A stretch of DNA of 64,000 bases from RFSX01 sp965248155 (GTDB lineage Bacteria > Bacteroidota > Bacteroidia > Chitinophagales > Saprospiraceae). Made by a program: the position numbers and the translations under genes. This document shows, piece by piece, positions 16,558 through 25,928 of this stretch (position 1 is its first letter; each line of letters opens with the position of its first letter). The notes under the pieces are model-generated. The model was not told the DNA's origin. It did not search any database and saw only the letters and a program-made list of their open reading frames with translations. The stretch covers positions 1-64,000 of the forward strand of contig CBDFIO010000001.1 in assembly GCA_965248155.1 (NCBI GenBank), written 5' to 3'.

Positions 16558-17618
16558 TTATTGTGGCATAGATTTGAGCGCATCGAGATTTTTAATCCTA
16601 ATGGAACTACCGTCTATCTCAAGAATTTTTTCTTCTTTGAAATCCGACAGCGTTCTAATCAAGGTCTCTTTAGCTGTTCCAGCAGTTGAAGCAAGATCGT
16701 CACGACTAGCATTGATTGTATAAGATGGTAGTTCCATTTTTTCTCCTCCTGCTCTTGCAAAAGCTATAAGCGCATTTGCTACTTTTCTCCGGACTGAACT
16801 ATAGGCCAACTCAATTAATTTTTGTTCTGTATTCCCCGCTTCATTAGCCAGCATTTTTATAAACTGTGCTGCAAAATCTCTGTTGTTGAATAGTAATAAT
16901 TTGAAATCTTCCTTTGGAATCATTCTTAGTTCAGCTTCTTCCAGAGCAATAGCATTGTCACTATATAAGGAATCATCTAAAAGAGGAAAATAACCAAAAA
17001 AATCACCCCGTGAATAAATATGAGTGATGAGATCTTTACCAAATTCATTGGATTTAAAAGTTTTTACTTGCCACTGATAATAAAAAACAACCATCGCGCA
17101 ATACCGCCATCATCATAGATTCTGTCTTTCTTATTATAATTTCTAACCTCTCTGTCGGAGGATAATTTTGCCATTTCCTCTTTAGCACGGGCTTCAGAGA
17201 AAAATCTTTGAAGTCCTTGGTCGGTTTTATCGAATACGGATTTAATGGCCTGACTTTTCTTAAGTCTCATTTCTATAGCTTCCAGTAATTCTGCATCATC
17301 AAAAGGCTTCGTTATATAATCATCAGCGCCAAGACCCATTCCTTTTCTGAAATCTGATTTTTCTGCTTTTGCTGTCAAAAAGATGAAAGGAATTTTATTG
17401 GTTTTAGGTTTATTATTCAATATTTTCAAAACCCCAAATCCATCTAATTCCGGCATCATCACATCACACAATATTAAATCCGGAATGTCATCCAACACCT
17501 TATTCACACCTTCCTTTCCATGTGATGCAGAGATCGCTTTATAACCTGACAATTCCAATATTTCGCAGATATTTTCTCTTACTTCGGTATTGTCTTCAAT
17601 AACTAATATCTTTTTCAT
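16558..17618 (-). pseudogene. Response regulator-Crp/FNR fusion, single-base frameshift
   Basis: The first frame (17618-17064) has a receiver domain with phospho-acceptor D52 (LILCDVMMPELDG) followed by the start of a cyclic-nucleotide-binding-like fold ending FFIISGK. The second frame (from about 17064 to 16558) continues VKTFKSNEFGKD.., the rest of that fold, and a Crp-type helix-turn-helix (SRDDLASTAGTAKETLIRTL). Joining them needs one extra base in the GGCAAGTAAAA stretch, so one A has probably been lost. The recognition helix keeps the glutamate and arginine of FNR/Crp proteins, fitting a TGA..TCA target. It follows the kinase gene by 8 bp. A sequencing error is possible. Confidence 0.75.
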
Positions 17619-17626
17619 TTGCAGCT

Positions 17627-18850
17627 TTATTTAATTGGTATTTCAATTACAAAACAACTCCCCTCCCCTTCTTCTGATGTAAAACTAATGCGTCCATTTA
17701 ACAAATCAATATATCTTTTTACAATATTTAACCCAAGCCCTGTTCCTTGAATATTTTCAACGTTTGATGCCCTGAAAAATCGATCAAATAGATGTTTTTG
17801 CTCATTTTTCGGAATACCTATTCCTTCATCTTTAATTTCAATTTTTAAATGATTGTGTTCAAAACTAGTCACGCAATAAATTGTTGCATTTTCAGGCGAA
17901 TACTTAATAGCATTGCTCATTAGATTAAAAAGAATGTTCTTCAAAATCCTTTCATCTGTCCTGACTAATTTCACTTTTCCTACACATTGATGATCTATTT
18001 TTTGTCCAGATTTTAAAATGCTTTTAAGTTCATCCGATGTTAATTCACATAATTGATTAAAGTCAATCAGATCCAACTTTAGATCAACTTTATTTTCTTC
18101 CAATTTGCTTAAAGACAAAAAATCATTCAGAATGCCGGTCAGGTTATTAACAGCTGACTTAATTCGATCAACATGTTTGATTCGTTTTGGATCCTCTTCT
18201 TCTTTTCTGTATTTTGAAATAATCGAAGCGGAAGACATTACTGTGCTTAGAGGAGTCCTGAATTCATGAGATGCCATTGATACAAATCTTGATTTTAGTT
18301 CATTCAATTCCTTTTCTTTATCCAAAGCCTTTTTAAGCTCATTTTGACTTTTTTCAAGCTGTTTATTTGTAGAAAGTAGTTTATTCACAACAGTCTCTAA
18401 TTCATTCGTTCTTTTTTCAACAATATCTTCAAGATTCTCATTTGTCTTTTTTAGTTCCAATTCAACTTCCTTGAGATCAGAAAGATCATGAACGACTCCA
18501 GTAAAGATTACTCTGTCATTCAATATAACTTCACTTACTGCGAGACGAAGAGGAAATATTTCTCCGGAGCTCCTCTTACCCTTTACTTCCCTTCCAATTC
18601 CAATAATTCGTGGTTCTCTTGTCCTATTATAATTTTCAAGATAAGCATCATGCTCATCATGATAGGGGTTTGGCATGAGCATAGATACATTGTTACCAAT
18701 TACTTCTTTGGGCTCATACTCAAACATATTCGCTGCTGATTTATTAATTGTCTCAACAATGCCCTTATCGTCAATAGTAATGATCCCATCTATGGCGGTT
18801 TCAATAATAGCGTTTAATCTTAAGACTAAATCTTTAATGTTTTCTTTCAA
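17627..18850 (-). CDS. FixL-like haem-PAS sensor histidine kinase
   Basis: A 407-residue soluble kinase. The PAS domain (about 12-125) carries the FixL signature around PNPYHDEHDAYL and RIIGIGREVKGKR. H67 aligns with the haem-ligating histidine of FixL and R87 with its oxygen-sensing arginine, from memory of FixL. A coiled coil (about 130-185) leads to the phospho-acceptor H195 in SHEFRTP and a full ATPase domain (NAIKYSPE; DEGIGIP; GTGLGL). It probably senses oxygen and controls phosphorylation of the REC-Crp protein encoded 8 bp downstream. It is divergent from the CBS-USP operon. Confidence 0.85.
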   Translation of the reverse strand: MKENIKDLVLRLNAIIETAIDGIITIDDKGIVETINKSAANMFEYEPKEVIGNNVSMLMPNPYHDEHDAYLENYNRTREPRIIGIGREVKGKRSSGEIFPLRLAVSEVILNDRVIFTGVVHDLSDLKEVELELKKTNENLEDIVEKRTNELETVVNKLLSTNKQLEKSQNELKKALDKEKELNELKSRFVSMASHEFRTPLSTVMSSASIISKYRKEEEDPKRIKHVDRIKSAVNNLTGILNDFLSLSKLEENKVDLKLDLIDFNQLCELTSDELKSILKSGQKIDHQCVGKVKLVRTDERILKNILFNLMSNAIKYSPENATIYCVTSFEHNHLKIEIKDEGIGIPKNEQKHLFDRFFRASNVENIQGTGLGLNIVKRYIDLLNGRISFTSEEGEGSCFVIEIPIK

Positions 18851-18887
18851 TTCTAAGCTTGCTGTTGATGATGATCAATTATCCAAC

Positions 18888-18930
18888 TGATGTGGATCAT
18901 TCTAATACCTAAGGTATGAATCTATTTTTG
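18888..18930 (+). promoter_or_regulatory. FNR-type dyad and promoter of the CBS-USP operon
   Basis: TGATgtggATCA at 18888-18899 lies ahead of a perfect -7 box TAttTTTG at 18923-18930. The dyad centre is about 42 bp upstream of the predicted start near 18936. Confidence 0.65.
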
Positions 18931-18947
18931 AATTAAAATTATTCAAT

Positions 18948-19391
18948 ATGAATTTATTAGACCCAGTTTCCTCTATTATGACAACCGATATTATCACAGT
19001 TTCCCCTGACGATACAATGAAAAAGGTGGAAGAAATATTTGAAAAAGAAAAATTCCATCACCTTCCTGTGATTTGGGATGGACATTTAGTAGGTATGGTA
19101 AGTAAGACCGATTATTTGTTTTTCAAAAGAGGATTTAGTGATGATAGTGCTGAAGCGAGAATAGATCTTTTAAGATTAAAGTCACGAAAAGTCAAAGAAT
19201 TTATGACTTCAGGTCTTGGACATTTAGAACCTGATGACAGAATCAATGTGGCATTAGAAGTATTTAAAGCAAACTTATTTCACGCAATTCCTATCGTCGA
19301 AAATGGACAGCTTAAGGGGATGGTTACAACTTTTGATATTATCAACAGATTATCAGAAACCGGGGAAATGAAATACAATAATGTTTCCTAG
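18948..19391 (+). CDS. CBS-pair protein
   Basis: A 147-residue protein made of two CBS domains (about 8-60 and 75-135), recognisable by DPVSSIMTTDIITVSPDDT, HHLPVIWDGHLVGMVSKTD and VKEFMTSG..HAIPIVENGQLKGMVT. CBS pairs bind adenosine nucleotides and sense energy state; there is no attached effector domain. First gene of a four-gene operon with three universal stress proteins; its end touches the next gene. Confidence 0.85.
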   Translation: MNLLDPVSSIMTTDIITVSPDDTMKKVEEIFEKEKFHHLPVIWDGHLVGMVSKTDYLFFKRGFSDDSAEARIDLLRLKSRKVKEFMTSGLGHLEPDDRINVALEVFKANLFHAIPIVENGQLKGMVTTFDIINRLSETGEMKYNNVS

Positions 19392-19392
19392 T

Positions 19393-20481
19393 ATGATTCA
19401 ACTTAAGATTTATGGACAACCTTCATCAACTTACGAATACGTAAAGATGATGGTCATCAAACAAGCTGAGATAGCTGGTATTGAACTTAATATCGAAGAA
19501 ATTAATGATATCGATTCAATAATTGCTGAGGAGCTAGAGTCCATACCTACTATTAAGGTAAACAATCATATTGATATGCGTTACAACCAAAGCATGGATA
19601 TAAACACATTTGTAAGAGAGCTAAATGTCACAATATTAAGAGAAGAAAATTATGGACAAATGAAAAAAATTCTTGTGCCGATTGATTTTTCTGAGACTTC
19701 TGAAAATGCCTGTGCCTTTGCCCTGGGTCTTGCAAAAGATTATAATGGTGTCTTAAAGGTAATGCACAGTTTTATTCCAAAAGCATTAAATATGGAAGGC
19801 GCTGTTTATATAGATCCTGAAATCGAAAAACTAAGGCGTGGTCAACTTGATGAATTTGTAGATAAGTTGAATGAAAATATAACGGATGATTCTATTTCGG
19901 CACCTTTTATTGAAAAAGAATTTGTGATTGGATTTGCTGGAAAAGAAATTCCTTCTACGGCGAAAAGTGAAAACAATTGCGCTATCGTTATAGGAAGTAC
20001 AGGTAGTAGCGGTTCATTTAAAACCATCTTTGGCTCCATATCTACTATGATCGCCAAAGACGCCTCATGCCCTGTATTTATTGTTACTCCAAATACGACT
20101 TATGGACATTTCAAAAAAATTGCTTATGCATCTGATGATCCTGCAATAGATAATCAAGTAATTGGAGACTTAGCTAATTATGCAAAAACCTTCAATTCAG
20201 AGCTGATTCTCAGTCATGTTGATGGTGAAGAAGGCAGTAAATACTTAGAAATTTTAAAAGAAAGCATATTAAGAATTGAACCCAATTTAAATATCAAAAT
20301 TCAGAATATTGAATCAGAAAACATCGTGGAAGGTCTGAATCATTTTGTAGAGGATAATGACATCGATCTGATGATTATTACCAAACAAAAAAGATCGTTT
20401 TTCAATAGTCTCTTTCATGCCAGTGTAACAAGAAGAATGACTATTAATACAAAAATACCTTTGTTGGTTTTACATAGATAA
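19393..20481 (+). CDS. Thioredoxin-fold/universal stress protein fusion
   Basis: About 362 residues from the ATG at 19393; an upstream ATG at 19381 overlaps the CBS gene. The N-terminus (about 1-90) reads as a glutaredoxin/thioredoxin-like fold (IQLKIYGQPSSTYEYVKMMV; IPTIKVNN) in which the usual redox cysteines are replaced by SS. Two UspA domains follow, beginning MKKILVPIDFSETSENA. The first keeps the nucleotide-loop pattern GSTGSSGSFKTIFGS. The fusion suggests the UspA part is tied to a non-redox protein-binding domain. It lies 1-2 bp after the CBS gene and 2 bp before the next Usp gene. Confidence 0.75.
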   Translation: MIQLKIYGQPSSTYEYVKMMVIKQAEIAGIELNIEEINDIDSIIAEELESIPTIKVNNHIDMRYNQSMDINTFVRELNVTILREENYGQMKKILVPIDFSETSENACAFALGLAKDYNGVLKVMHSFIPKALNMEGAVYIDPEIEKLRRGQLDEFVDKLNENITDDSISAPFIEKEFVIGFAGKEIPSTAKSENNCAIVIGSTGSSGSFKTIFGSISTMIAKDASCPVFIVTPNTTYGHFKKIAYASDDPAIDNQVIGDLANYAKTFNSELILSHVDGEEGSKYLEILKESILRIEPNLNIKIQNIESENIVEGLNHFVEDNDIDLMIITKQKRSFFNSLFHASVTRRMTINTKIPLLVLHR

Positions 20482-20483
20482 AT

Positions 20484-21311
20484 ATGAAAAAAGTCCTCAT
20501 TCCAGTAGATTTTACAGAAGTATCATTTAATGCTTTTAAATATGCCATGGACTTATTCGGAAATAATGGAGAGTATCATTTAGTTCATATTAGACCTGGT
20601 ATTGCCGGAGTCCCGGTTCCTACTTCAGTAGAATCATCAGTCGGTATAATTGATACTATTGAAGAACAGATTGAAAAAATAGTTATTGAAACCTTCAATT
20701 ATGAAACCCTCCCAAAAAACATCTTTCCGAGGTCGGAAGTTGGAGAAGTAGTAAACTCAATAAAATCTATAGTTCAAAAAGAAAAGTTTGATTGCCTGGT
20801 GTTAGGAAGTCGTGATAATTATGATGTCTTTGACAGATGGTTTGGAACCACATCCCTGGGTATCGTTAAGAGTTTGGACTTAGCTATTTATATGGTTCCA
20901 AGATATTCGACTTTTAATGATTATGAAAAGGTCGTGGTTGCCACAGATAAACATTTAAAAGACCCTGGTCTGATTGCTAATATCAAAGAATGGAATGCAA
21001 ATCATAAAGCATACATAAATTTCTTACACATCAGATCGACCGAAGAAAATGCTTATGGTGTAGAGAGCAAACAACTGATTTCTGAGCTATTTGAGCATGC
21101 AGACCCCGATTTCGGATTTGAGATTTCTTCCATTTACAGTGAAAGAGTATCAGAATCATTATTGGCATCAGCTTATAATTTTAAAGCTGACATACTAATT
21201 GTGGTTGCGGAACAACATTCATTTTTACACACTTTACTTTTTAAAAGTGTTTCGAAAGATTTGATTTTGAAATCATCTATTCCTGTTTTATTTATCCATG
21301 ATAAAACTTAA
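20484..21311 (+). CDS. Tandem universal stress protein
   Basis: A 275-residue protein with two UspA-like domains (about 1-145 and 150-275). The N-terminal one opens KKVLIPVDFTEVSFNAFKYA and has LVLGSRDNYDVFDRWFGTTS. UspA proteins promote survival during growth arrest and hypoxia; their precise target is rarely known. It starts 2 bp after the preceding gene and its stop codon directly abuts the next ATG. Confidence 0.85.
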   Translation: MKKVLIPVDFTEVSFNAFKYAMDLFGNNGEYHLVHIRPGIAGVPVPTSVESSVGIIDTIEEQIEKIVIETFNYETLPKNIFPRSEVGEVVNSIKSIVQKEKFDCLVLGSRDNYDVFDRWFGTTSLGIVKSLDLAIYMVPRYSTFNDYEKVVVATDKHLKDPGLIANIKEWNANHKAYINFLHIRSTEENAYGVESKQLISELFEHADPDFGFEISSIYSERVSESLLASAYNFKADILIVVAEQHSFLHTLLFKSVSKDLILKSSIPVLFIHDKT

Positions 21312-22121
21312 ATGATGAAAGTTCTTTGCCCGGTAGATTTTTCAAATGCCTCAGTTAATGCAGCCAACTGGATTGTCAATTTTTTAGATTTTCTTCAAGA
21401 TGGGGAATTGCATTTAATTCATGCAGTCAATGTAAACAAGCGCGCTGAGATGTTTCTTAATCTCAATGATTTTTTCAAGGATAAAGCTGAAGAAGACATG
21501 CTGCAACTCAAAGTGGCACTTAAAAAAAATTCTTCGAAAATATCGATCACAACTCAAGTCATTATTGAAGATCCAAAATCATATGTCAGTGCCTTATCCA
21601 AAAGAAACATTTATGACTGGATTATTACAGGAACGAAAGGGCTTACGTCCCTAAAAGATATAACAGTTGGCAGCGTTACAGAATATATCATTAATCATAG
21701 TGATACAATCATTTTCACGATTCCGGAACATGTTCAATTCAAACCCTTCAAATCGATAGTATTGGGTGTAGATGATCAGCTTCTGGATGATGGAAAAATA
21801 CTTAATACCCTTAAAAATTTGTCGAATCTATTTGATGCCAAAATCTATATGGTTCATGTGAGAAGGAATCAAGATTCTGTATTTGAATATGATCCAGCGA
21901 TGGACATATATCTGGATGGAGTAAATTATGAGTATAAAGCCTTGGAATATGAAAATTCAGTTGCAGCGACTATTTCAGAGTATACCGAATATGTCAATGC
22001 AGATGTATTGTGTATGATACACAGAAAAAAGAACTGGCTTGAAAGATTATTCAACAGAAGTGTTGTTAAGAAAGAATTATTTGAAATTAACACAGCCTTG
22101 ATGGTATTGCATGCCTCATAG
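21312..22121 (+). CDS. Tandem universal stress protein
   Basis: A 269-residue protein with two UspA-like domains; the first begins MKVLCPVDFSNASVNAANW and carries ITGTKGLTSLKDITVGSVTE, a nucleotide-loop-like pattern. It is the last gene of the CBS-USP operon and is followed by a strong terminator. The second domain is more diverged. Confidence 0.85.
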   Translation: MMKVLCPVDFSNASVNAANWIVNFLDFLQDGELHLIHAVNVNKRAEMFLNLNDFFKDKAEEDMLQLKVALKKNSSKISITTQVIIEDPKSYVSALSKRNIYDWIITGTKGLTSLKDITVGSVTEYIINHSDTIIFTIPEHVQFKPFKSIVLGVDDQLLDDGKILNTLKNLSNLFDAKIYMVHVRRNQDSVFEYDPAMDIYLDGVNYEYKALEYENSVAATISEYTEYVNADVLCMIHRKKNWLERLFNRSVVKKELFEINTALMVLHAS

Positions 22122-22164
22122 GATGTGTCATACTTTTTTTAACTCTAGATAAGTGTTTTGTATG

Positions 22165-22200
22165 ACGCCCACAAGAAAATGTTCGGTGGGCGTTTTTTTA
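22165..22200 (+). terminator. Terminator of the CBS-USP operon
   Basis: A perfect 8-bp stem ACGCCCAC (22165-22172) with GTGGGCGT (22186-22193) runs into a T tract just before the convergent transporter gene. Confidence 0.88.
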
Positions 22201-24420
22201 TTAATGCTTCAAGAGTTTTGGAATGGCATTAGCCATCCCTGCATTATAGACAAACATAGTTAAATGATTATTCTCCGAAACCTCACTTACCCATTCTGCT
22301 ATTTCAGTTGCACTTTTATTGCTTGATAGCGGCAATCCCAGCATAACTATTCTTGAATTACGACTTTTTTCGATAATGATTTCTTGAGGATCAATAAGAG
22401 AAACATGCACTTCAACTTCTGCTTTTATTCTTGCATTAACGAGTTGAGATACAATGAGACTATTAAGTTTACCTGCTTCATCATCGTCCTTACTTATTGA
22501 CCTGATTTCAATTGTTGTATTAGAATAATCAGGGTGCAATTGAATCAAATACGCCAATAGTATCATCAAATCTCCATTGTGCTCTCTCCCACCCCACCAA
22601 ATACTTATCTTATCATCACATTGCAAATCATCATTTTCGTTGATGTGAGAATAGATTATATTTTTCCCATAATCGGCCATGGTTCGCAGCTTAATCAATT
22701 GCGCCGATCTTAGTTCAGGTATTTGGGACATACCCTCCATTATAGTGTTAGATTTTAATCCTGCTATTCCATGGGCTTTGGCAATCTCCAAAGTACCAGA
22801 ACGGACATCCTTAACAATGTTTAATTCGCAAAATGCTTCTATCCCCAGATCCTGAATTTCTTGATGCATCTTATTCAATATCTCTTCAGTTGAAGCCCCT
22901 CGTTCGTATGTCTCAAGGTCCATCAATTGACAAAGTGTAAGTACTCCTTTGGATTCAGCGATGGCGGCTCCAAGGTTTACCAATTTCACTCTGTTCTTGA
23001 TATGGGCAGTAAACAGCAATATCTGAGGACGCCAGTTTCTTGGATTCTTAGGTCTTTTACTATGATTGAGTAATGCCCGTTTTGCCACATTTAATAATAG
23101 TCCTGATCCCACATCACCCCAGTTCTGCTGAAGGGTCTTTTTTTGTAGGAACAAATAGATTGCTACTTCAAGAAATAATGCAATAGCACAGGCAAGAGGA
23201 CTTATAAGAAACATCACAAAAACAGCACCTGCTACTCCTAATAATGATACATACCAGGGTATTTTTATTTTAGGTCGATAGTGGGGTTCTGCAACAATCA
23301 CTTCAATGGCTGCACTCAAATTTATAGCAACATAAAGGGTTAAGAATAAAACAGAAACCAAAACTGCGACGGTATTTAATCCTCCTAGCAATACTGCTAA
23401 TAATGCAATGAATCCTGTTCCCCATGTGGCTACAGTTGGCTGACCGGATTTACTAAGTTTCGAAAATACTTTTGGGGCTAATCCGTCATCAGAAAGTTTT
23501 TGCAGTACTCTAGGTCCATTCAAAATGCTTCCAAATGCTGAAGACAAAATTGCTCCCAATACCGCAGGTGCGATTATAAAACTTCCAAAAATGGCAATAC
23601 TGACCCAACTCTCAATTCCTCGATCAGAATTCAGCAATTGGTCTGCTCCTATTTTGTCAGAAGAGGCTATGGCTATCGGAATTAAGATATAGATAACAAG
23701 ACAAGTTATAACTGCTCCGATAGTTCCTATTGGAATTGATTTCTTTGGATTTTTGAGATCCCCGCTCATTCCTATACCTGCTGTAAAACCAGTAACAGCT
23801 GGAAAAAAAACTGCAAAAACATACCAAAAGCCTTCAGGTGCAGTCTGATAAGAAGATTCGAATGAAGGCATTTTCAGAGGTCCGGATAATACACCTGCAA
23901 GCAATGCGATAATCGAAATCGTCACTAAAATAAGAATAGGAATCTGTGCTTTTAATACCATTTCAGCACTTCTGCCAGACAATAATGTAATAAGAACAAT
24001 TATGCCTGCTGCAATCAATTGTGTAGCATTATCAGGCGGTATTCCCAAGGAAGAGGGCCAGAACATTATTGCCGCTTCTGCAAGACCGAAACAATAAAAA
24101 GTGACACTCAGTGTCCTGCAAAAATATAATGGAATACCGATCGCTCCCCCCATCTCAATGCCCAGGCTCCGAGATACCATATAATATTCACCACCGGCAC
24201 CGACGAGCATATTTGTAGCAATAGCTGAAGCACTCAACCCGGTTATAAGCGTAATTGAGCTTGCTATGACTACAATTAAGATTGTTAATCCCAGTCCAAC
24301 ATTTGAAAGTACCCAACCAAACCTTAAGTACATTATTAACCCAAGTATTGTTAAAACACTAGGGGCAAATACGCCCAAAAAGGTTCCAAACTTTTTTTGT
24401 TTTAGTTTTTGTTCTGCCAT
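22201..24420 (-). CDS. SLC12-type cation-chloride cotransporter homologue
   Basis: A 739-residue membrane protein of the APC superfamily. Residues about 10-440 hold roughly twelve membrane segments, opening FGTFLGVFAPSVLTILGLIMYLRFGWV, the start typical of NKCC/KCC-like proteins. A soluble C-terminal region (about 445-739) includes NWRPQILLFTAH, like the SLC12 C-terminal domain and itself Usp-like in fold. It probably couples chloride with sodium or potassium movement; the ions cannot be told from sequence. It lies among stress genes but has no clear dyad of its own. Confidence 0.8.
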   Translation of the reverse strand: MAEQKLKQKKFGTFLGVFAPSVLTILGLIMYLRFGWVLSNVGLGLTILIVVIASSITLITGLSASAIATNMLVGAGGEYYMVSRSLGIEMGGAIGIPLYFCRTLSVTFYCFGLAEAAIMFWPSSLGIPPDNATQLIAAGIIVLITLLSGRSAEMVLKAQIPILILVTISIIALLAGVLSGPLKMPSFESSYQTAPEGFWYVFAVFFPAVTGFTAGIGMSGDLKNPKKSIPIGTIGAVITCLVIYILIPIAIASSDKIGADQLLNSDRGIESWVSIAIFGSFIIAPAVLGAILSSAFGSILNGPRVLQKLSDDGLAPKVFSKLSKSGQPTVATWGTGFIALLAVLLGGLNTVAVLVSVLFLTLYVAINLSAAIEVIVAEPHYRPKIKIPWYVSLLGVAGAVFVMFLISPLACAIALFLEVAIYLFLQKKTLQQNWGDVGSGLLLNVAKRALLNHSKRPKNPRNWRPQILLFTAHIKNRVKLVNLGAAIAESKGVLTLCQLMDLETYERGASTEEILNKMHQEIQDLGIEAFCELNIVKDVRSGTLEIAKAHGIAGLKSNTIMEGMSQIPELRSAQLIKLRTMADYGKNIIYSHINENDDLQCDDKISIWWGGREHNGDLMILLAYLIQLHPDYSNTTIEIRSISKDDDEAGKLNSLIVSQLVNARIKAEVEVHVSLIDPQEIIIEKSRNSRIVMLGLPLSSNKSATEIAEWVSEVSENNHLTMFVYNAGMANAIPKLLKH

Positions 24421-24501
24421 TATTGCTAAGTCCGTAGCGAAGATAATGAACTAAACAACAATTAAAATCAGATGTTTAAATGGAGAAAAGTATTTACAAA
24501 G

Positions 24502-24915
24502 TTAATCAATGACGAGGCCTACAATTTCAATATTCATTGCTTTCTTGATTTCTTTTGAAATTAACTTGTAATAGGCCCAATGCTCTTCATCATTAATAAA
24601 TATTGGAAGGACCACACAATTGATCTCCTTTTCTTGGATTATTTTATTAATATCGTCACAGCAGTTAGCGTGGAGCTTTTCTTTAGCCGCAGCAGAATGA
24701 TCAAAAACATTTATTCCTAGTGTTCCAAGTTTTGAACTAAGTATTTTAGATTTTTCAGAAATGCTTGGATAATGATATTTCATGACTCTACAATCAACCA
24801 AATCGATATTGCACAAATAAATATTCTTGTTTTCAAAAGAAAACAAACCATCGATGAACAAGATCAATCTCCCCTCTATTTTATCATGTTCAGAAACAAT
24901 AAGAATATTCTTCAT
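24502..24915 (-). CDS. Small UspA-like protein
   Basis: A 137-residue single-domain protein opening MKNILIVSEHDKIEGRLILFIDGLF, with an alternating strand-helix pattern and a conserved-looking INCVVLPIF strand, consistent with a degenerate universal stress fold. It lacks the GxxGxxxxGS nucleotide loop, so it may not bind ATP. It is divergent from the gene at 25068, and the dyad at 24983-24994 lies between them. Confidence 0.55.
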   Translation of the reverse strand: MKNILIVSEHDKIEGRLILFIDGLFSFENKNIYLCNIDLVDCRVMKYHYPSISEKSKILSSKLGTLGINVFDHSAAAKEKLHANCCDDINKIIQEKEINCVVLPIFINDEEHWAYYKLISKEIKKAMNIEIVGLVID

Positions 24916-24982
24916 ACCTCTATTTTAAACAAAATATGTTGAAATAGAATACAATGACATTGACAAAAGTCATAGGAAAAAT

Positions 24983-25025
24983 TGATACATATCATAACGT
25001 ACAGATTGTATATAATTCAATTTTG
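24983..25025 (+). promoter_or_regulatory. FNR-type dyad and promoter at 25 kb
   Basis: TGATacatATCA at 24983-24994, followed by a near-consensus -7 box CAatTTTG at 25018-25025. Centre-to-start spacing is again about 42 bp for the rightward gene at 25068. The leftward gene at 24915 could also be affected. Confidence 0.6.
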
Positions 25026-25067
25026 AATCAACTAAGAAATTTATTCAAGCTTCAATAGTTTAAGAAT

Positions 25068-25292
25068 ATGTCAATTAATAAATGGACAGACCGAGATGTT
25101 TTCCATAACTTTAATAATGTTCTGGAGAACTTTTTTAAAGGAGAGAACAGATTGCTAGATATGGCATTGAAGGGCAGTAGATTGTTGATGGCAAACGCAT
25201 CAGCAACTAAAGATGGATTTCTAATAGCTACTGTTGTTCATGGTTCAACCATAGATAACTTTACAGTAAGTTTAGATGATTATAAGTTCTGA
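25068..25292 (+). CDS. Small hypothetical protein under FNR-type dyad
   Basis: A 74-residue soluble protein (MSINKWTDRDVFHNF..). It has no signal peptide, cysteine or membrane segment. I do not recognise it. Its promoter carries a TGAT-N4-ATCA dyad, which ties it to the low-oxygen gene set. A 180-bp gap follows in which I see no other gene. Confidence 0.5.
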   Translation: MSINKWTDRDVFHNFNNVLENFFKGENRLLDMALKGSRLLMANASATKDGFLIATVVHGSTIDNFTVSLDDYKF

Positions 25293-25475
25293 AAAAAGTA
25301 AGTATTGAAGAGAAAGAAAAGGATTCATTCGATGCTAATTATGAAATTGTGTCTTAATAATCGCTATTGTAAAACTTGAACTTTCAAAACCAGAAACAAA
25401 GACTATGCAAATTGGATAGTCAGAATTGGCGGGTTCCTCAGGAAATACCGCTCCTCTTTGACAAAACACATAGAT

Positions 25476-25922
25476 ATGAACATAATTCTTGACAGACACA
25501 TTAAATCAATTATGACGAGTGACTTGTTAACAGTTTCTCAAGATATTATCATGACTGAGATTTCGGATATTTTTAAATCCTATAACTTTCATCACATACC
25601 TGTAATTGATGAAGATGGACATCCAATTGGCATTATTAGTAAAAATGATTTTCATAGATTACAACACCATTTCACACAGATGGAATTGCCTGATGCCCAA
25701 GAACAAAACAAGCAATTTTTTGCCTCTCTACTTGCAAAAGACATTATGGTCAAAAATCCTGTTTGTTTAGATATCAGTGATTCAATATCAGACGGTGTTG
25801 ATATCTTCTTGAAGAATAAGATCCATTCATTAATAATTTGTAATGAAGGAAAAGCAGTAGGTATAGTTACACCACATGATATATTAAAGTCTTTGGTAGA
25901 ACCCGCCTTAATGGCTAAATAA
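25476..25922 (+). CDS. CBS-pair protein
   Basis: About 148 residues with two CBS domains (IKSIMTSDLLTVSQDI, FHHIPVIDEDGHPIGIISKND; AKDIMVKNPVCLDIS, HSLIICNEGKAVGIVTPHD). I chose the ATG at 25476; a TTG start 18 bp earlier is possible. The next CBS gene begins 6 bp after the stop codon. Adenosine-nucleotide sensing is the usual role. Confidence 0.82.
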   Translation: MNIILDRHIKSIMTSDLLTVSQDIIMTEISDIFKSYNFHHIPVIDEDGHPIGIISKNDFHRLQHHFTQMELPDAQEQNKQFFASLLAKDIMVKNPVCLDISDSISDGVDIFLKNKIHSLIICNEGKAVGIVTPHDILKSLVEPALMAK

Positions 25923-25928
25923 TGTTGT

